Made by a program: the position numbers and the translations under genes. Positions 10,801-18,619 of a stretch of DNA of 21,562 bases are shown here, one piece after another. The notes under the pieces were generated by a model. It ran no database searches, had not been told where the DNA came from, and saw only the letters and a program-made list of their open reading frames with translations. Source of the stretch: Perkinsus olseni (lineage: Eukaryota > Perkinsozoa > Perkinsida > Perkinsidae); NCBI GenBank assembly GCA_013115135.1, contig JABANP010000702.1, positions 1-21,562 of the forward strand. The letters are read 5' to 3'. The number at the start of each line of letters is the position of its first letter. Within the stretch, counting starts at the first letter, position 1.

Positions 10801-12040
10801 AGTACCGCTTGCTGAGGCGTATGCTGCCGGGGTAGGGGCGGAGTAGAGGCCTGTGGGATATGACCGAGTAAGAAAGTTGCCGACACATGATGGAAGATGA
10901 TGCGAGGAAGAACATACGGAAGGGCCCTTCCGAAGAGGTACTGCTGAGCGGCTACCAGAGGCTCTGGCCCAGAGCCAGAGTACGGCTACTATGATTATTT
11001 TCAGTGGAACAACAGTGTTAATAGTGCGCTGAAGCCAGTAATCATTGATATAATAAAAGTTTGCAAAAATTGCTATTAATGCTGTACAGATTAATGCTAT
11101 ACAATATCAATGTTAATACTACTTCGGCGAACCGTCCGACCGTCTAGTAGACTATGGCCCACCAGAGCCCCGACCATCCCCGGTGATAGTATTACTAGCC
11201 TGCCCAGCTTGTCCGGCTGCTACTGACTTCCCTGATGCTCCCAAAACAGCCAGTAGATTACCACCGATAGACTGAGTTCCCGAGACTGCCTCGCTGCCTC
11301 CTCCCTCTGGGGCTATCTGAAGACATTACAGACAATGTTTCATGACAACGATCTCACGACGGGCAGAGGTCGAGACGCCTGATGATGAGCAAGGAAAGCA
11401 AGAGGGCCCTTGGTGACCTCGATGTCCGTCGGGGCGTTGACTAGCGATGATAGTGACTGAGTACATCGGAGCTCCTCCAACAGAGCTGAGAAATCTGAAA
11501 GGACCGCTGTCAGGTCGGGGAGGTGACGAACGACAATAGATGGGCGACATAACACCAACAGCAGCAGCAGCGATCTGTTTGGGAGACACCAAAGCCACGA
11601 GAATGAATTCAGAATGAGAATTCTACAGTGTAAGCTCAGGAGGCATATCATCAACTAAGATGTAGACACGCTTTACGGGACCTCACCCAAGATGGTCCGA
11701 AAAATGCTATTCTTCATAATGATTATCACACACTCATACAGGAGGAATCTTCGACACGCGTGCCGAAGTCCGATGAGGTCGACCCGAAAACGCCAGTAGC
11801 TCGAGTATAAGATTCCTCTTCTACAGTATTTCGATGGTTTGGTGATCGATATTCTGTATGACCTGGATTAGCCTCAGCCGTGGTATCCTCCGCTCCGTCG
11901 CTCTTTGATCCCGACAATCGTCGACTAGTCACTCCAGGGAGCTTCTTTCTTCTAGGAGGCGGTGGTGGCGGCTTCGTACGGCGTTTACCGTCACGCGCCA
12001 CGAAATTAGGCTGCTGGCCTGGTTCGGGTTCAGAAGACAT
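4874..12040 (-). CDS. VPS54: VPS54, GARP tethering-complex subunit (16 exons)
   Basis: VPS54 joins VPS51-53 in the GARP complex, which tethers endosome-derived vesicles at the trans-Golgi. Exons, 5' to 3': 12040-11740, 11506-11358, 11316-11163, 10850-10691, 10645-10452, 10086-10010, 9966-9721, 9274-9167, 8994-8914, 8862-8710, 8463-8241, 8191-7879, 6547-6470, 6416-6251, 6080-5092, 5045-4874. Every junction is GT-AG and phases close exactly to 1187 residues (human about 977). Family landmarks in order: VPDVYFHEDYDIAQ, LAQQLDTVEVHLV, GEFLDALDLIEK, LLQDELGGIAAVRS, LERALGQLNSEQLLTLW, EREKWERTDVPAHFE, and the C-terminal domain with TNLALTYQTIDMLSSVLP. The N-terminus is low-complexity with PPPPPPRRKK. 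A poly-Ser stretch lies in exon 5 and an Ala/Pro tail ends the protein. The first three exons (12040-11163) are the least certain by homology but fit in phase. One intron (7878-6548, 1331 nt) houses another gene. Confidence 0.88.
6931..7602 (-). CDS. Unknown protein nested in a VPS54 intron, same strand
   Basis: Lies wholly inside the 1331-nt VPS54 intron (7878-6548) and reads the same way. Model: 7602-7585, 7527-7486, 7430-7199, 7148-6931, with introns of 57, 55 and 50 nt, about 169 residues, ending in TGA/TAA-class stop at 6931. The last two exons are strong: RYLSDLLRQPYLAWQNHL, then VPVQTTSYIRRAVVSRVNRF and GCERYERAHEELNPSP, KKQIELLEYYLLSS. The first two exons are tentative; the donor at 7485 is GTCCAT, off consensus. 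VPS54 homology runs directly from exon 12 (AVLVR) to exon 13 (CGQVLQLRQ), so this sequence is not part of VPS54. The protein is basic, probably helical, with no signal peptide or membrane span visible. I do not recognise the family. Confidence 0.55.
7621..7849. repeat. Cluster of perfect short palindromes in the VPS54 intron
   Basis: Four perfect inverted repeats in 230 nt: GATATCAGC-TATG-GCTGATATC (7621-7642), TTCACAA-C-TTGTGAA (7780-7794), GGCCAGGC-A-GCCTGGCC (7799-7815) and AGCCTG-C-CAGGCT (7837-7849). The first begins about 20 nt upstream of the proposed start of the nested gene (reading on the minus strand); the others are close to the VPS54 exon 12 donor. They could be protein-binding operators, RNA hairpins or repeat relics; the sequence alone does not decide. 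Confidence 0.7.
9649..9720 (-). other. Inverted repeat at the 5' end of a VPS54 intron
   Basis: The intron after exon 7 (9720-9275 on the minus strand) begins GTAAGATACGAATAAG. About 50 nt in, the strand reads GGTATCTTATTCG. TAAGATAC pairs with GTATCTTA, and alternatively CGAATAAG pairs with CTTATTCG; the two pairings share the downstream arm and so exclude each other. One of them would bury the 5' splice site. Confidence 0.55.
10917..10976. repeat. Two adjacent perfect palindromes in a VPS54 intron
   Basis: CGGAAGGGCCCTTCCG (10917-10932) is a perfect 16-nt palindrome, and GGCTCTGG-C-CCAGAGCC (10960-10976) is a perfect palindrome around a single base. Both lie in the intron 11162-10851 of VPS54, resembling the cluster at 7.6-7.85 kb. 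Confidence 0.75.
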
Positions 12041-12194
12041 TGGACGACACAGGAAGCATTGAAAAACTAACGCCTTATTCCAACCAACTCACCCTCCTCT
12101 CGATTACCACACTAGGCCAAACGCAAAGTAACACAGTACGAAGGAATATAAGCCTCTCTTATGATTTCCGAAAGGTGTGGTATGATGATAATGA

Positions 12195-13951
12195 TCACTC
12201 CTGTGCAGCCACCCTCGCCGTAGCCTGGATGTCCGCGTTACTGTATATAGTCGGCTTAGCGCCCTCCTCCTCAGCCTGGTGCGTGGCATCGAACACCATC
12301 GCCCTCGCTACATCACGGGTGTCAACACGATACTTGGGCGGCGTCTGAGAGGAGCGATGAGGTCATCATACATCCTGCCGCATTATGGGGTCGAAAGATT
12401 CCCTTCGGTGGTAAGTGGATGTCTATTATCGTCACAACGCCGAGAATACAGCACCGAAGGCCCACGACCGCAACAGGCGATCTACGGTGATATAGTAAAT
12501 GGTAACACGAAGTACGTACGGGTCGACAACTGATGCTCTCAGAATGGAAATCACGTCAGGTAATTTATAATAGCTACCACCCCTCAGCGGAGCCTGCCTA
12601 AACTCGGTAGTCCCCCCACCATCGGTAAGAATATCTTCTCCTTCATGCGTTGTTTATCCTGTCTGAGTAGCATCGCCGGTCGGAAGATGGACAGACGATC
12701 AAACTTCATCCCCTCAAAGGCCTCCTCTCTTCTGCCGATCGTTTTCGAGTATCCGATCATGGAGTTAGGGTCAGCTCCGCCAGCGGATACCTACAAGGAA
12801 TCTTAGCTTCAACCTGTACTTCTACAGAAAATAAGATTTCGATTGCATTTACCAAACGCTCAGTCGGGCTCAAATCCATCCGAACCCATACACGAATCTG
12901 TCCCGAGGCCTATTAATAATAATCGGTCGCTTAACGATGGGAATAAGGGCAGGTGGATGAGCTCCAAGCTACACCCAACTGATGATGATTATCACGATAC
13001 TCCGAGACTGTTAACTATTCTACAACGTTGGAGGGGTGAGTAATCTAGTCATCAGTGGTATTTCATACGATAGACATATTCACATCACCACTATTATAAC
13101 GATACTATCCCCCCCCTGCAGGCCCCCTCGCCCAAAGCCCGCCGTATTACCAGGGACATGCCAACAGATTGATCAGCCTCCTTGCAAGCATGGGCGAAGG
13201 CAGTGGGGGCTAGATAATCCGACTCCTCGGTGTAGGGGGCCGATCCGAGGCAGCAGAAGGCGATGCAGCTCTCACCGTTGGCAGCAGACTTTATCTGAGA
13301 AATCACTCTGGAATCTTGAGGTTGAGCATGAATATTATGATGTCGAAAGATACGCCAAACCTACTGTCTCTAACGCACGCTCGGGGAGGGACGCATCTTC
13401 GGGCTTTTCAGCCATCTTCTTCCAGTCAGCTGGAGCGACGATCAGCTTGGAGTAGTCCTCCTCAGACTTCACTTGCTGGAATACGCTTTTTGCATCAGAA
13501 ATATCATTCCTAGTCACCGCGACGACCTGCCAAAAGAATGAGGTTGGCGAGCGGTGTAGTGCAATATGATATTTCTACTATTCATTTGTGCTGCACACGA
13601 AACACAGAGCTAACACAACCATCGGGCGAGAGGGTTCACGTATGCCGTATGAGGAGGGATCAAGGACCCGTCGTACCCAGCCCCGACGGAGATCATTATT
13701 ACCTTGGTAACCACATTAGAGTTGAGCAACTCACTGACGACCCAACGGCCTGTGGCTCCAGTAGCTCCAGCTACTACGGCGACGCGAGAATTGGTGGGCA
13801 CTGAGGATGATGGGAAGAAATACGAGCGGCCGATGGGTGCGATAGTGAGTTGCAGTACAGAGCAAGTTCGAGTGCGGAGAGACGCCCTTCGCAGTAGCGT
13901 AGCTGCTGATGACGTTGGGTTCGTATCGAATCTTGCTCCTGGAGGTCCCAA
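12195..13951 (-). CDS. HTATIP2/TIP30-like NAD(P)-binding reductase (atypical SDR)
   Basis: Exons 13951-13703, 13526-13365, 13294-13151, 12790-12620 and 12344-12195 join in phase to about 291 residues. After an Arg/Ser-rich N-terminal leader (about 60 residues, possibly organelle-targeting) comes the Rossmann motif VAVVAGATGATGRWVVSELL (GxxGxxG at about 67-73). Then follow CIAFCCLGSAPYTEE (cf. the FCCLG of HTATIP2), MSLVSAGGADPNSM (cf. LLSSKGAD), KFDRLSIFRPAMLL (cf. KFDRYSVFRPGVLL) and a C-terminal exon RVDTRDVARAMV. In HTATIP2 the active-site-like YxxxK follows the SSKGAD segment; here the aligned residues are YSKTI, so Lys is replaced by Ile, although a Lys sits two residues after Tyr. The donor of exon 4 (GTGGGG at 12619) is uncertain; the frame stays open to 12584. 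Introns are 176, 70, 360 and about 275 nt. The stop is about 155 nt upstream of the VPS54 start, same strand. Substrate unknown. Confidence 0.82.
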
Positions 13952-13978
13952 GTAATGTTTCTACTTAGCCAGAGCGAA

Positions 13979-14703
13979 ATGAATAGTACTTCATGCATTT
14001 CTAATCATCGGCGCTAGAGGGGCATCCGCTTATTCAGTTTACTATTTCCACGTTAGAGGAGCCCCCCATTCCTTATGCATACGAATCAATCCCGGCTTTA
14101 TTACAGGAGGCGGAGGCTGCCCTGGCTTCTGACAGGGGAGTTGAAGTAGCAGCACCCATTAACAAATTATCTAAATCTGATGAACCGCTCTGAGTTCAGT
14201 TCAACTCAATCAACATACTCAAGCAAGTAATAAACTGCCTCAAAATGGAAATGTAAGAATTACCCCACCCGGGGATCGAACCCGGAATCTCCACCTTAGG
14301 AGGGTGGCGCCTTATCCATTGGGCCAGCGGGGCGTTGATAACGGTCGTCAAGAATGGTCGAGTATCGGACCTCGAACTTCATAGGGATTTCGAGATATCT
14401 CGATCGGTGCTAGTCGATTCTGAATGTTTGAAAGCTCTCAGCGAATCGAGGAGAGGATCTAATAAACTGTCCTCAGGCATCTCGGTGCCAATCGCGGGAG
14501 TACTCTCTCATGGACTGCCATCGCTAAGTGTATCAATTGTTGCACAAAACCTTCTAGCTTCTGCAGGCCCCTCCCTCTTTGGCGAGGGAGCTAAGGATCT
14601 TGCAGCACGACATGAAGCGGCAGCTCATAAGGGAAAGGCATGGATGAGGAGGGACCCCCATGAGGGACGCCGTAGTGGTAGCGAACAGTTGAGTATCGAC
14701 TAA
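13979..14703 (+). CDS. Hypothetical protein, tentative spliced model
   Basis: Open frame 14005-14193 encodes FTISTLEEPPIPYAYESIP and LLQEAEAALASDRGVE, protein-like but without an ATG. A second frame runs from about 14335 to TAA at 14701-14703 with SVLVDSECLKALSESRRG and LSSGISVPIAGVLSHG. A phase-consistent model is 13979-13985, 14018-14145, 14353-14703 (161 residues), with a 32-nt first intron and a 207-nt second intron holding tRNA-Arg on the opposite strand. The 7-nt first exon is speculative. If real, the gene diverges from the TIP30-like gene with only about 27 nt between the two start codons. No family recognised; no membrane segment or signal peptide seen. The two frames may instead belong to separate genes. 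Confidence 0.38.
14261..14333 (-). tRNA. tRNA-Arg (anticodon CCU)
   Basis: Complete 73-nt cloverleaf on the minus strand. Acceptor GCCCCGC pairs with GTGGGGT (two G-U pairs), discriminator A. D arm around TGGCCCAATGGATAAGGC includes an A box. The anticodon stem CCACC/GGTGG closes loop CTCCTAA, giving anticodon CCT, which reads AGG (Arg). T arm CCGGG-TTCGATC-CCCGG includes a clear B box. There is no intron. A TTTT run 16-19 nt downstream (plus 14242-14245) fits a pol III terminator. CCA is not encoded, as expected for a nuclear eukaryotic tRNA. Confidence 0.96.
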
Positions 14704-14821
14704 CTTTTTTCCACCAAGAGGAGGAGGGACAGCCTTCCCCCACCCGCCTATCGTATCCGGGCTAGCGCTAGCGTTTTAGCAATCTTGATGCTTCTACTTG
14801 GGACTCTTCTTCGCGCGATCG

Positions 14822-14849
14822 GAGCTCTTCTCCCCCATTGGGGGAGCTC
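14822..14849. promoter_or_regulatory. Hairpin upstream of the RRM gene
   Basis: CTCCCCC-ATT-GGGGGAG forms a perfect 7-bp stem with a 3-nt loop (14830-14846), and flanking AGCTC/GAGCT can extend it past a two-base bulge. It lies about 80 nt before the start codon of the RRM protein, so it may sit in the promoter or the 5' UTR. A further palindrome GCTAGCGCTAGC is at about 14761-14772. The regulatory role is inference. Confidence 0.4.
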
Positions 14850-14926
14850 GGTTATGTTTGCTGTCTATGATTATCATCATCATGATTGCCAGTTAATGCA
14901 TTGTTTATTGTTGCCACTCTGTTTAA

Positions 14927-16057
14927 ATGGCTATTTCTTACACGCAGCAGAGGACTAACGTCCCGGCACCGGTAGCGCAGTTACCATCCCTTCTTGGCCG
15001 CGGCGACCAGCAGCAGCAGCAGCAGCAGTCGTCGTCTACCGCTGCGATGGTGATGCCCCCTCCTCCTTCTGATCTACTCCTTCGACTATGGTCTGTGATC
15101 CAGCGCTTGGAAGACGAGGTTAACGTAGAACGAGAAAGGAACAATGTCCTCACGACTCAAGTGGACAACTTGGCGGACCGCCTCGCTGCCTCTAACACTT
15201 TGCTGGCTACCCTCAGTGGCATTCCACCACCACCACCCACCGCCGATGCTCCCGTCACCGCATTCAGTTCGACGTCCTTTGGCGCAGACTCTCACGTCCC
15301 TGTCGTTGCGGCTGCCCACGAGGAGTCCTCTCGACCCAGTTATCGTTCGGTTGTCACTGGCAGCGGTCCCCATCTACAGCATCTTGCTAGGGGTGTGTCC
15401 TCTCCTTCTTCAGACGTGTCCCCTCACCACCATGAAGCCCCTCTGGTTGATACTAACTTCCCCGACCATGGTGTACCTTTATGGCACGTGCTCAGATCAC
15501 TGAGTAACGTCGACGAGAAGAGAGTCTTTACTGTGCGGAAAATACAGAAGCTTGGCTTCGAGTCTCCACCAAAGCTGAGAGAGTATTTCTCAATGTGGGG
15601 TAAGGTTACTAATATTTTGGTATTACATCGCCAGGCTCGGACGGCGTCGACCAGTGGTGGTGACAGTAACAACGACAAGAACGTGCGAGTGAGGCCACCG
15701 AGCGTCGGCTTCGTCGTGATGGAGGACCCTGACGTCGTCAGCAGGATACTGTCCACGCCGAAGCATGTGATATGTGGCCATTCCTGTGAGGTGCAGGTCT
15801 TCGAGCGGAAGCACAGGCATTCGACTGGCAGCAGCAACGGAGGTGAGTCCTTCTCGTCAGTGGATACCAGTACGATATCGTCGCCGACGAGCCCGGAGAG
15901 TTCCCCAGCGTCGGGTATGAGTAATAAGTCCGATGAGTTCGAGCTGCCAGCCTTCATGCGGGAGCTGCGGAGTGGGTCTATGGCGATGGGCAACCTCTGG
16001 GATCATACCCAGCAAGAGCATATTCTACGACGGTGTTTGATGATGCCAATCGCTTGA
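14927..16057 (+). CDS. RRM-domain protein with N-terminal poly-Q and coiled coil
   Basis: Intronless gene of 376 residues, a probable RNA-binding protein. Poly-Gln at about 28-34, Pro run 44-47, then a predicted coiled coil at about 50-95 (LWSVIQRLEDEVNVERERNN with heptad-like spacing), and a low-complexity Ser/Pro/His linker. The RRM spans about 199-294: RNP2-like VFTVRKIQKLGF, helix PPKLREYFSMWGKV, strand ILVLHRQ, an insertion rich in Ser/Asn, RNP1-like VGFVVMEDPDVVSRIL, and the final strand CEVQVFERK. The RNP1 octamer departs from the aromatic-rich consensus, so RNA contacts may differ. The VRKIxKLG type of RRM is familiar to me from alveolate proteins (recollection, not a search). The C-terminal 80 residues are Ser-rich and probably disordered. 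It is the only sizeable gene here without introns. The target RNA is unknown. Confidence 0.8.
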   Translation: MAISYTQQRTNVPAPVAQLPSLLGRGDQQQQQQQSSSTAAMVMPPPPSDLLLRLWSVIQRLEDEVNVERERNNVLTTQVDNLADRLAASNTLLATLSGIPPPPPTADAPVTAFSSTSFGADSHVPVVAAAHEESSRPSYRSVVTGSGPHLQHLARGVSSPSSDVSPHHHEAPLVDTNFPDHGVPLWHVLRSLSNVDEKRVFTVRKIQKLGFESPPKLREYFSMWGKVTNILVLHRQARTASTSGGDSNNDKNVRVRPPSVGFVVMEDPDVVSRILSTPKHVICGHSCEVQVFERKHRHSTGSSNGGESFSSVDTSTISSPTSPESSPASGMSNKSDEFELPAFMRELRSGSMAMGNLWDHTQQEHILRRCLMMPIA

Positions 16058-17393
16058 TGAGTGCCGCCTCTGCCGGAGCTAGCGGTAGTAGACGTTTTAC
16101 AACGTGTTCGTTGGACCCGGCACCCAGGACTCTCTGGTAATGATGATGGCGGTAATAACCATACCGTATAGTTTTATAAAGGCCCATGTGTATGCTACAT
16201 GTCCTATGGTGTTTCTATCATTGTCTCCTTGTCTTCTCTCTGCTGCTGCTGCTGGCCTCGTTGTTTACTACTCTTGTCTATCACCATCTGCTGCTTCCTT
16301 TGCATCAGCAGCAGCAGCAGCCGTCTAAGAATTGTGGCCAATCAATGCAGTCCCCCTATCTTTATAGTAACAGCCCGCTTCTACTCCCCCCAGCTGCGAG
16401 TCCTCGTGGAACATGGGTTCAACAGCTGGTCTCGGTAGTAGTAGCAGACTTGGTAAATTTCTATTAACATCGTTATTACGATCTTCATCGTTGTCACTAC
16501 TATTATTTCCGTGGTCGTTTTCCCGGTTGTTATTGTAGTAGTGGATAACTCTGCTATATGATTTTCGTAATAGTATTATCATAATCGTTGTTGCAGTAGC
16601 GACGGCATCGGTGGTGGGTGTGTTCCTGCTTTCTGGGCTGCTTCCATCGTCATCGGGACTTACTGTTCATTGCTCGTCTTACTTTGATGATCGTCGACGT
16701 CGTCGTCGTCGTTGATGGCGACAAGTCTTGGATAATACTGTTGTTGCCTCCTCCGGCTGCTGCTGTTGTCGAATACTACTACCATCCCTCGTCGCCGTTG
16801 TGTACTACTGCTGCTGTGACTTTATTACATTTTTTATTTCTTGGGATGAGGTCCAAAAGTTTGGTGGTGGCAGCATTCTCGTCATCATCATCATCGTCAG
16901 CTCGTGTGAAATCATCATAATAATAATCAATACGACCGAGGCATCACTAAACTGTTGTCTTTGCTTTGGTGCTCCGAGCCTTTACGACGACAACAACAAT
17001 AACGACGAGGATGAGGACGACGACGAAGACGACGGCGATTGTTGTTATTATCGTTCGAGCTTCTCGATCCGTGCCTTGGGTGTAGTGTTGCCAGTCTAAG
17101 TTAAGGAGTGGGCGGTGGGAGGATAATGAGGATGTGAGAGATCCTTCTTCTGGGTCAGCAGCATCATCCAGGTAAAATGCCGACATCGGCTGCTGCTGCT
17201 GCCCCCCGGACACCGAGAAGGCGGGCAGTGGGAGGAGGGAAGGGTAGTAGGAGGGAACTGCTAAGCGCAGCGTAACTCACGACAACAATACACTGTGTGA
17301 CGGGAAATGTAAAATGCAAGGATGAGGTCGTTATGCCGGCATGTGGAGCGGGCACGGTTGTGCTGTTGATGTGGCAAGTATGTGAGAACTCCT
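16058..17393. repeat. Trinucleotide-rich non-coding stretch after the RRM gene
   Basis: More than 1.1 kb with many short CTG/CAG, GTC/GAC, CAT/ATG and AAT runs, for example CAGCAGCAGCAGCAG near 16306-16320, GTCGTCGTCGTCGTC near 16696-16710 and CATCATCATCATCG near 16884-16897. Several apparent frames here are homopolymeric (poly-Cys, poly-Ile, poly-Asp) and I take them as artefacts. The region could be a long, repeat-rich 3' UTR of the RRM gene or intergenic DNA. No poly(A) signal can be assigned with confidence. Confidence 0.55.
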
Positions 17394-17775
17394 TCTATAC
17401 CATTCAGAAGTCTATTTGGCGGATAAGGTTGCCGTTGCCTATATGCCTGTCATGCGCAGTCGCGCACTTGTGTCAATCTGAGAGTAACAGCGGGAAGATT
17501 TCCGGTATGGCTCAAGTTGACCCCCCTAAATTGATGTCCTTATCAGCGAAATTGACTTCCTTAACCTTGCTATTGTGTGCCTTATTCGCGGAATTGAATT
17601 CCCTATTCGAGGCCTGCCGCTAAAATGACTTCGACATCCGCATCCAATTGTATACCCCTGTCTCGACCCTATCGCCAATTCGCTGATGTCTCAACGACCC
17701 GCCAACGTGAAATCCTCGGCCTCCATATAGGCAACGGCAACCTTATCCTCCAAATAGGCTTCTGAATGGTGTAGA
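17394..17775. mobile_element. Inverted-repeat element, MITE-like
   Basis: Arms 17394-17445 and 17724-17775 are inverted copies matching at 49 of 52 positions (three substitutions, no gaps; core CATATAGGCAACGGCAACC). Similarity stops abruptly at both outer and inner edges. The 278-nt interior holds no domain-like protein. The size and structure fit a non-autonomous DNA transposon or foldback element. I could not identify a clear target-site duplication, so the class is not established. It lies in non-coding DNA between the RRM gene and the unknown seven-exon gene. Confidence 0.72.
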
Positions 17776-17910
17776 CCGTGCTGCTGCTGCCACGCGGTAT
17801 AGCGGCATCATTCTTACATCTTCCATCACAAATTGTATACTCATGATGTCAGTGAGAGTAGAGCGGTATTGACAGGGAGTCGCCGCTCGGGCTTTTATCG
17901 GTCTCGATCA

Positions 17911-17980
17911 GTATGGTTTGGCGTAGCGGTAGCGGGTCACGCTTACTATCTTGAGGTCGTGGGTTCAAACCTAGCAGCTC
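17911..17980 (+). repeat. tRNA-derived relic or SINE head (A and B boxes)
   Basis: TGGCGTAGCGGT (17919-17930) fits a pol III A box and GGTTCAAACCT (17962-17972) fits a B box, 31 nt apart, as in tRNAs. The segment TTGAGGTCGTGGGTTC looks like the variable loop and T arm of a tRNA. The T stem is imperfect and no acceptor or anticodon stem can be closed, so it is not a working tRNA. A SINE head is the likely reading; no clear tail or target-site duplication was seen. Confidence 0.55.
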
Positions 17981-18247
17981 AGTAGCGGTGAATCTGTTGG
18001 GATCCTATCAATCCGGTATTAATACTAGAAATTGTCTCATTCCCGAAAGAGTCTGAGGCCGACTCCTGCCCCCTTGAGATTCTCGTCCCCTGCCATCAGA
18101 CCCCTCCCCTCTAGTGGTACTGTGGCGACTGGCCTACGCACTAAAGGGCCTCAGCAGAGAGGCAGCTCTTGATGTCAAACTCAGCGAGGCAGCGAGAGTT
18201 GTGATGTCGAGTGAACTGAAGTAAGAAGGGAGGTCGGTGGTAGTTGG
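17981..18247. other. Intergenic, nothing recognised
   Basis: No convincing exon, RNA gene or repeat beyond possible SINE body sequence directly after the tRNA-like head. Confidence 0.4.
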
Positions 18248-18481
18248 CTAGTTGCCCTTGTGCCCCCCACCGCTGCTGCTAGGGGTTGAGGGCTCCTTGG
18301 GAATCTTCTCACTTGTGAAGGCCACTGGATAGAACTCCGTTCGACAGGCTCCTAACCGAATGGCTCGGTCGTACCATCCCCTCCTATGCCATGGATGGAC
18401 ACAAGGTGTATATTTTTTCCCCCTCACCGACCTTTCTCGGTATCTTACACTCTTCGACCTTGCTCGGTATCTTCCGCTCAC
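18248..18481 (-). CDS. Possible C-terminal exon of an unknown minus-strand gene
   Basis: The frame ends TEFYPVAFTSEKIPKEP and a Ser/Gly tail before TAG, which reads like a natural protein C-terminus. The upstream half of the frame lies inside the minisatellite (RSKSVRYRERSVRG repeats), so only about 18248-18355 may be a real exon. No upstream exon chain was found. Low confidence. Confidence 0.22.
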   Translation of the reverse strand: MSGRYRARSKSVRYRERSVRGKKYTPCVHPWHRRGWYDRAIRLGACRTEFYPVAFTSEKIPKEPSTPSSSGGGHKGN

Positions 18482-18535
18482 CGACTTTTTCTCGGTATCT
18501 TACACTCTTAGACCTTGTCTCATGTACTTCGACCA
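18423..18535. repeat. Minisatellite of a 54-nt unit built from two ~27-nt halves
   Basis: Two tandem 54/55-nt units start CTCACCGAC at 18423 and 18477. Each holds two half-units containing GAC(C)TT and CTCGGTATCTT, so the core motif recurs about four times, the last one diverged. TCGGTATCTTACACTCTT is shared by both units. ACCGA/TCGGT inside each unit can form a small hairpin. Confidence 0.8.
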
Positions 18536-18619
18536 TTTGGAGCTCATCTCAGGACCTCCGGTCCCCTCCTACTGGGGTTGTCTCGTCTACATAAGTTGAA
18601 AGTAGAGGTCGTGGAGACC

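Noticed and set aside
11163..12040. Separate three-exon gene upstream of VPS54 ending at TAG 11152-11154
   Set aside because: The donor at 11162 joins in phase to the next VPS54 exon and the total coding length is an exact multiple of three, so a single VPS54 gene is simpler. The alternative is not excluded.
12040..12348. Plus-strand 102-residue frame
   Set aside because: It is antisense to the last exon of the TIP30-like gene and carries no recognisable motif.
15424..15993. 189-residue minus-strand frame
   Set aside because: It is antisense to the RRM domain, whose RNP motifs and coiled coil clearly identify the plus strand as coding.
16728..17099. Long plus-strand frame with poly-Cys, poly-Ile and Asn/Asp runs
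   Set aside because: It is produced by trinucleotide repeats; composition is homopolymeric and no domain or splice structure supports it.
17503..17515. Sequence CCGGTATGGCTCAAG resembling the 3' end of the dinoflagellate/Perkinsus spliced leader
   Set aside because: Only the last nine bases (TGGCTCAAG) match what I recall of the spliced leader; the middle is missing and no GT donor follows. It lies inside the inverted-repeat element and is probably chance.
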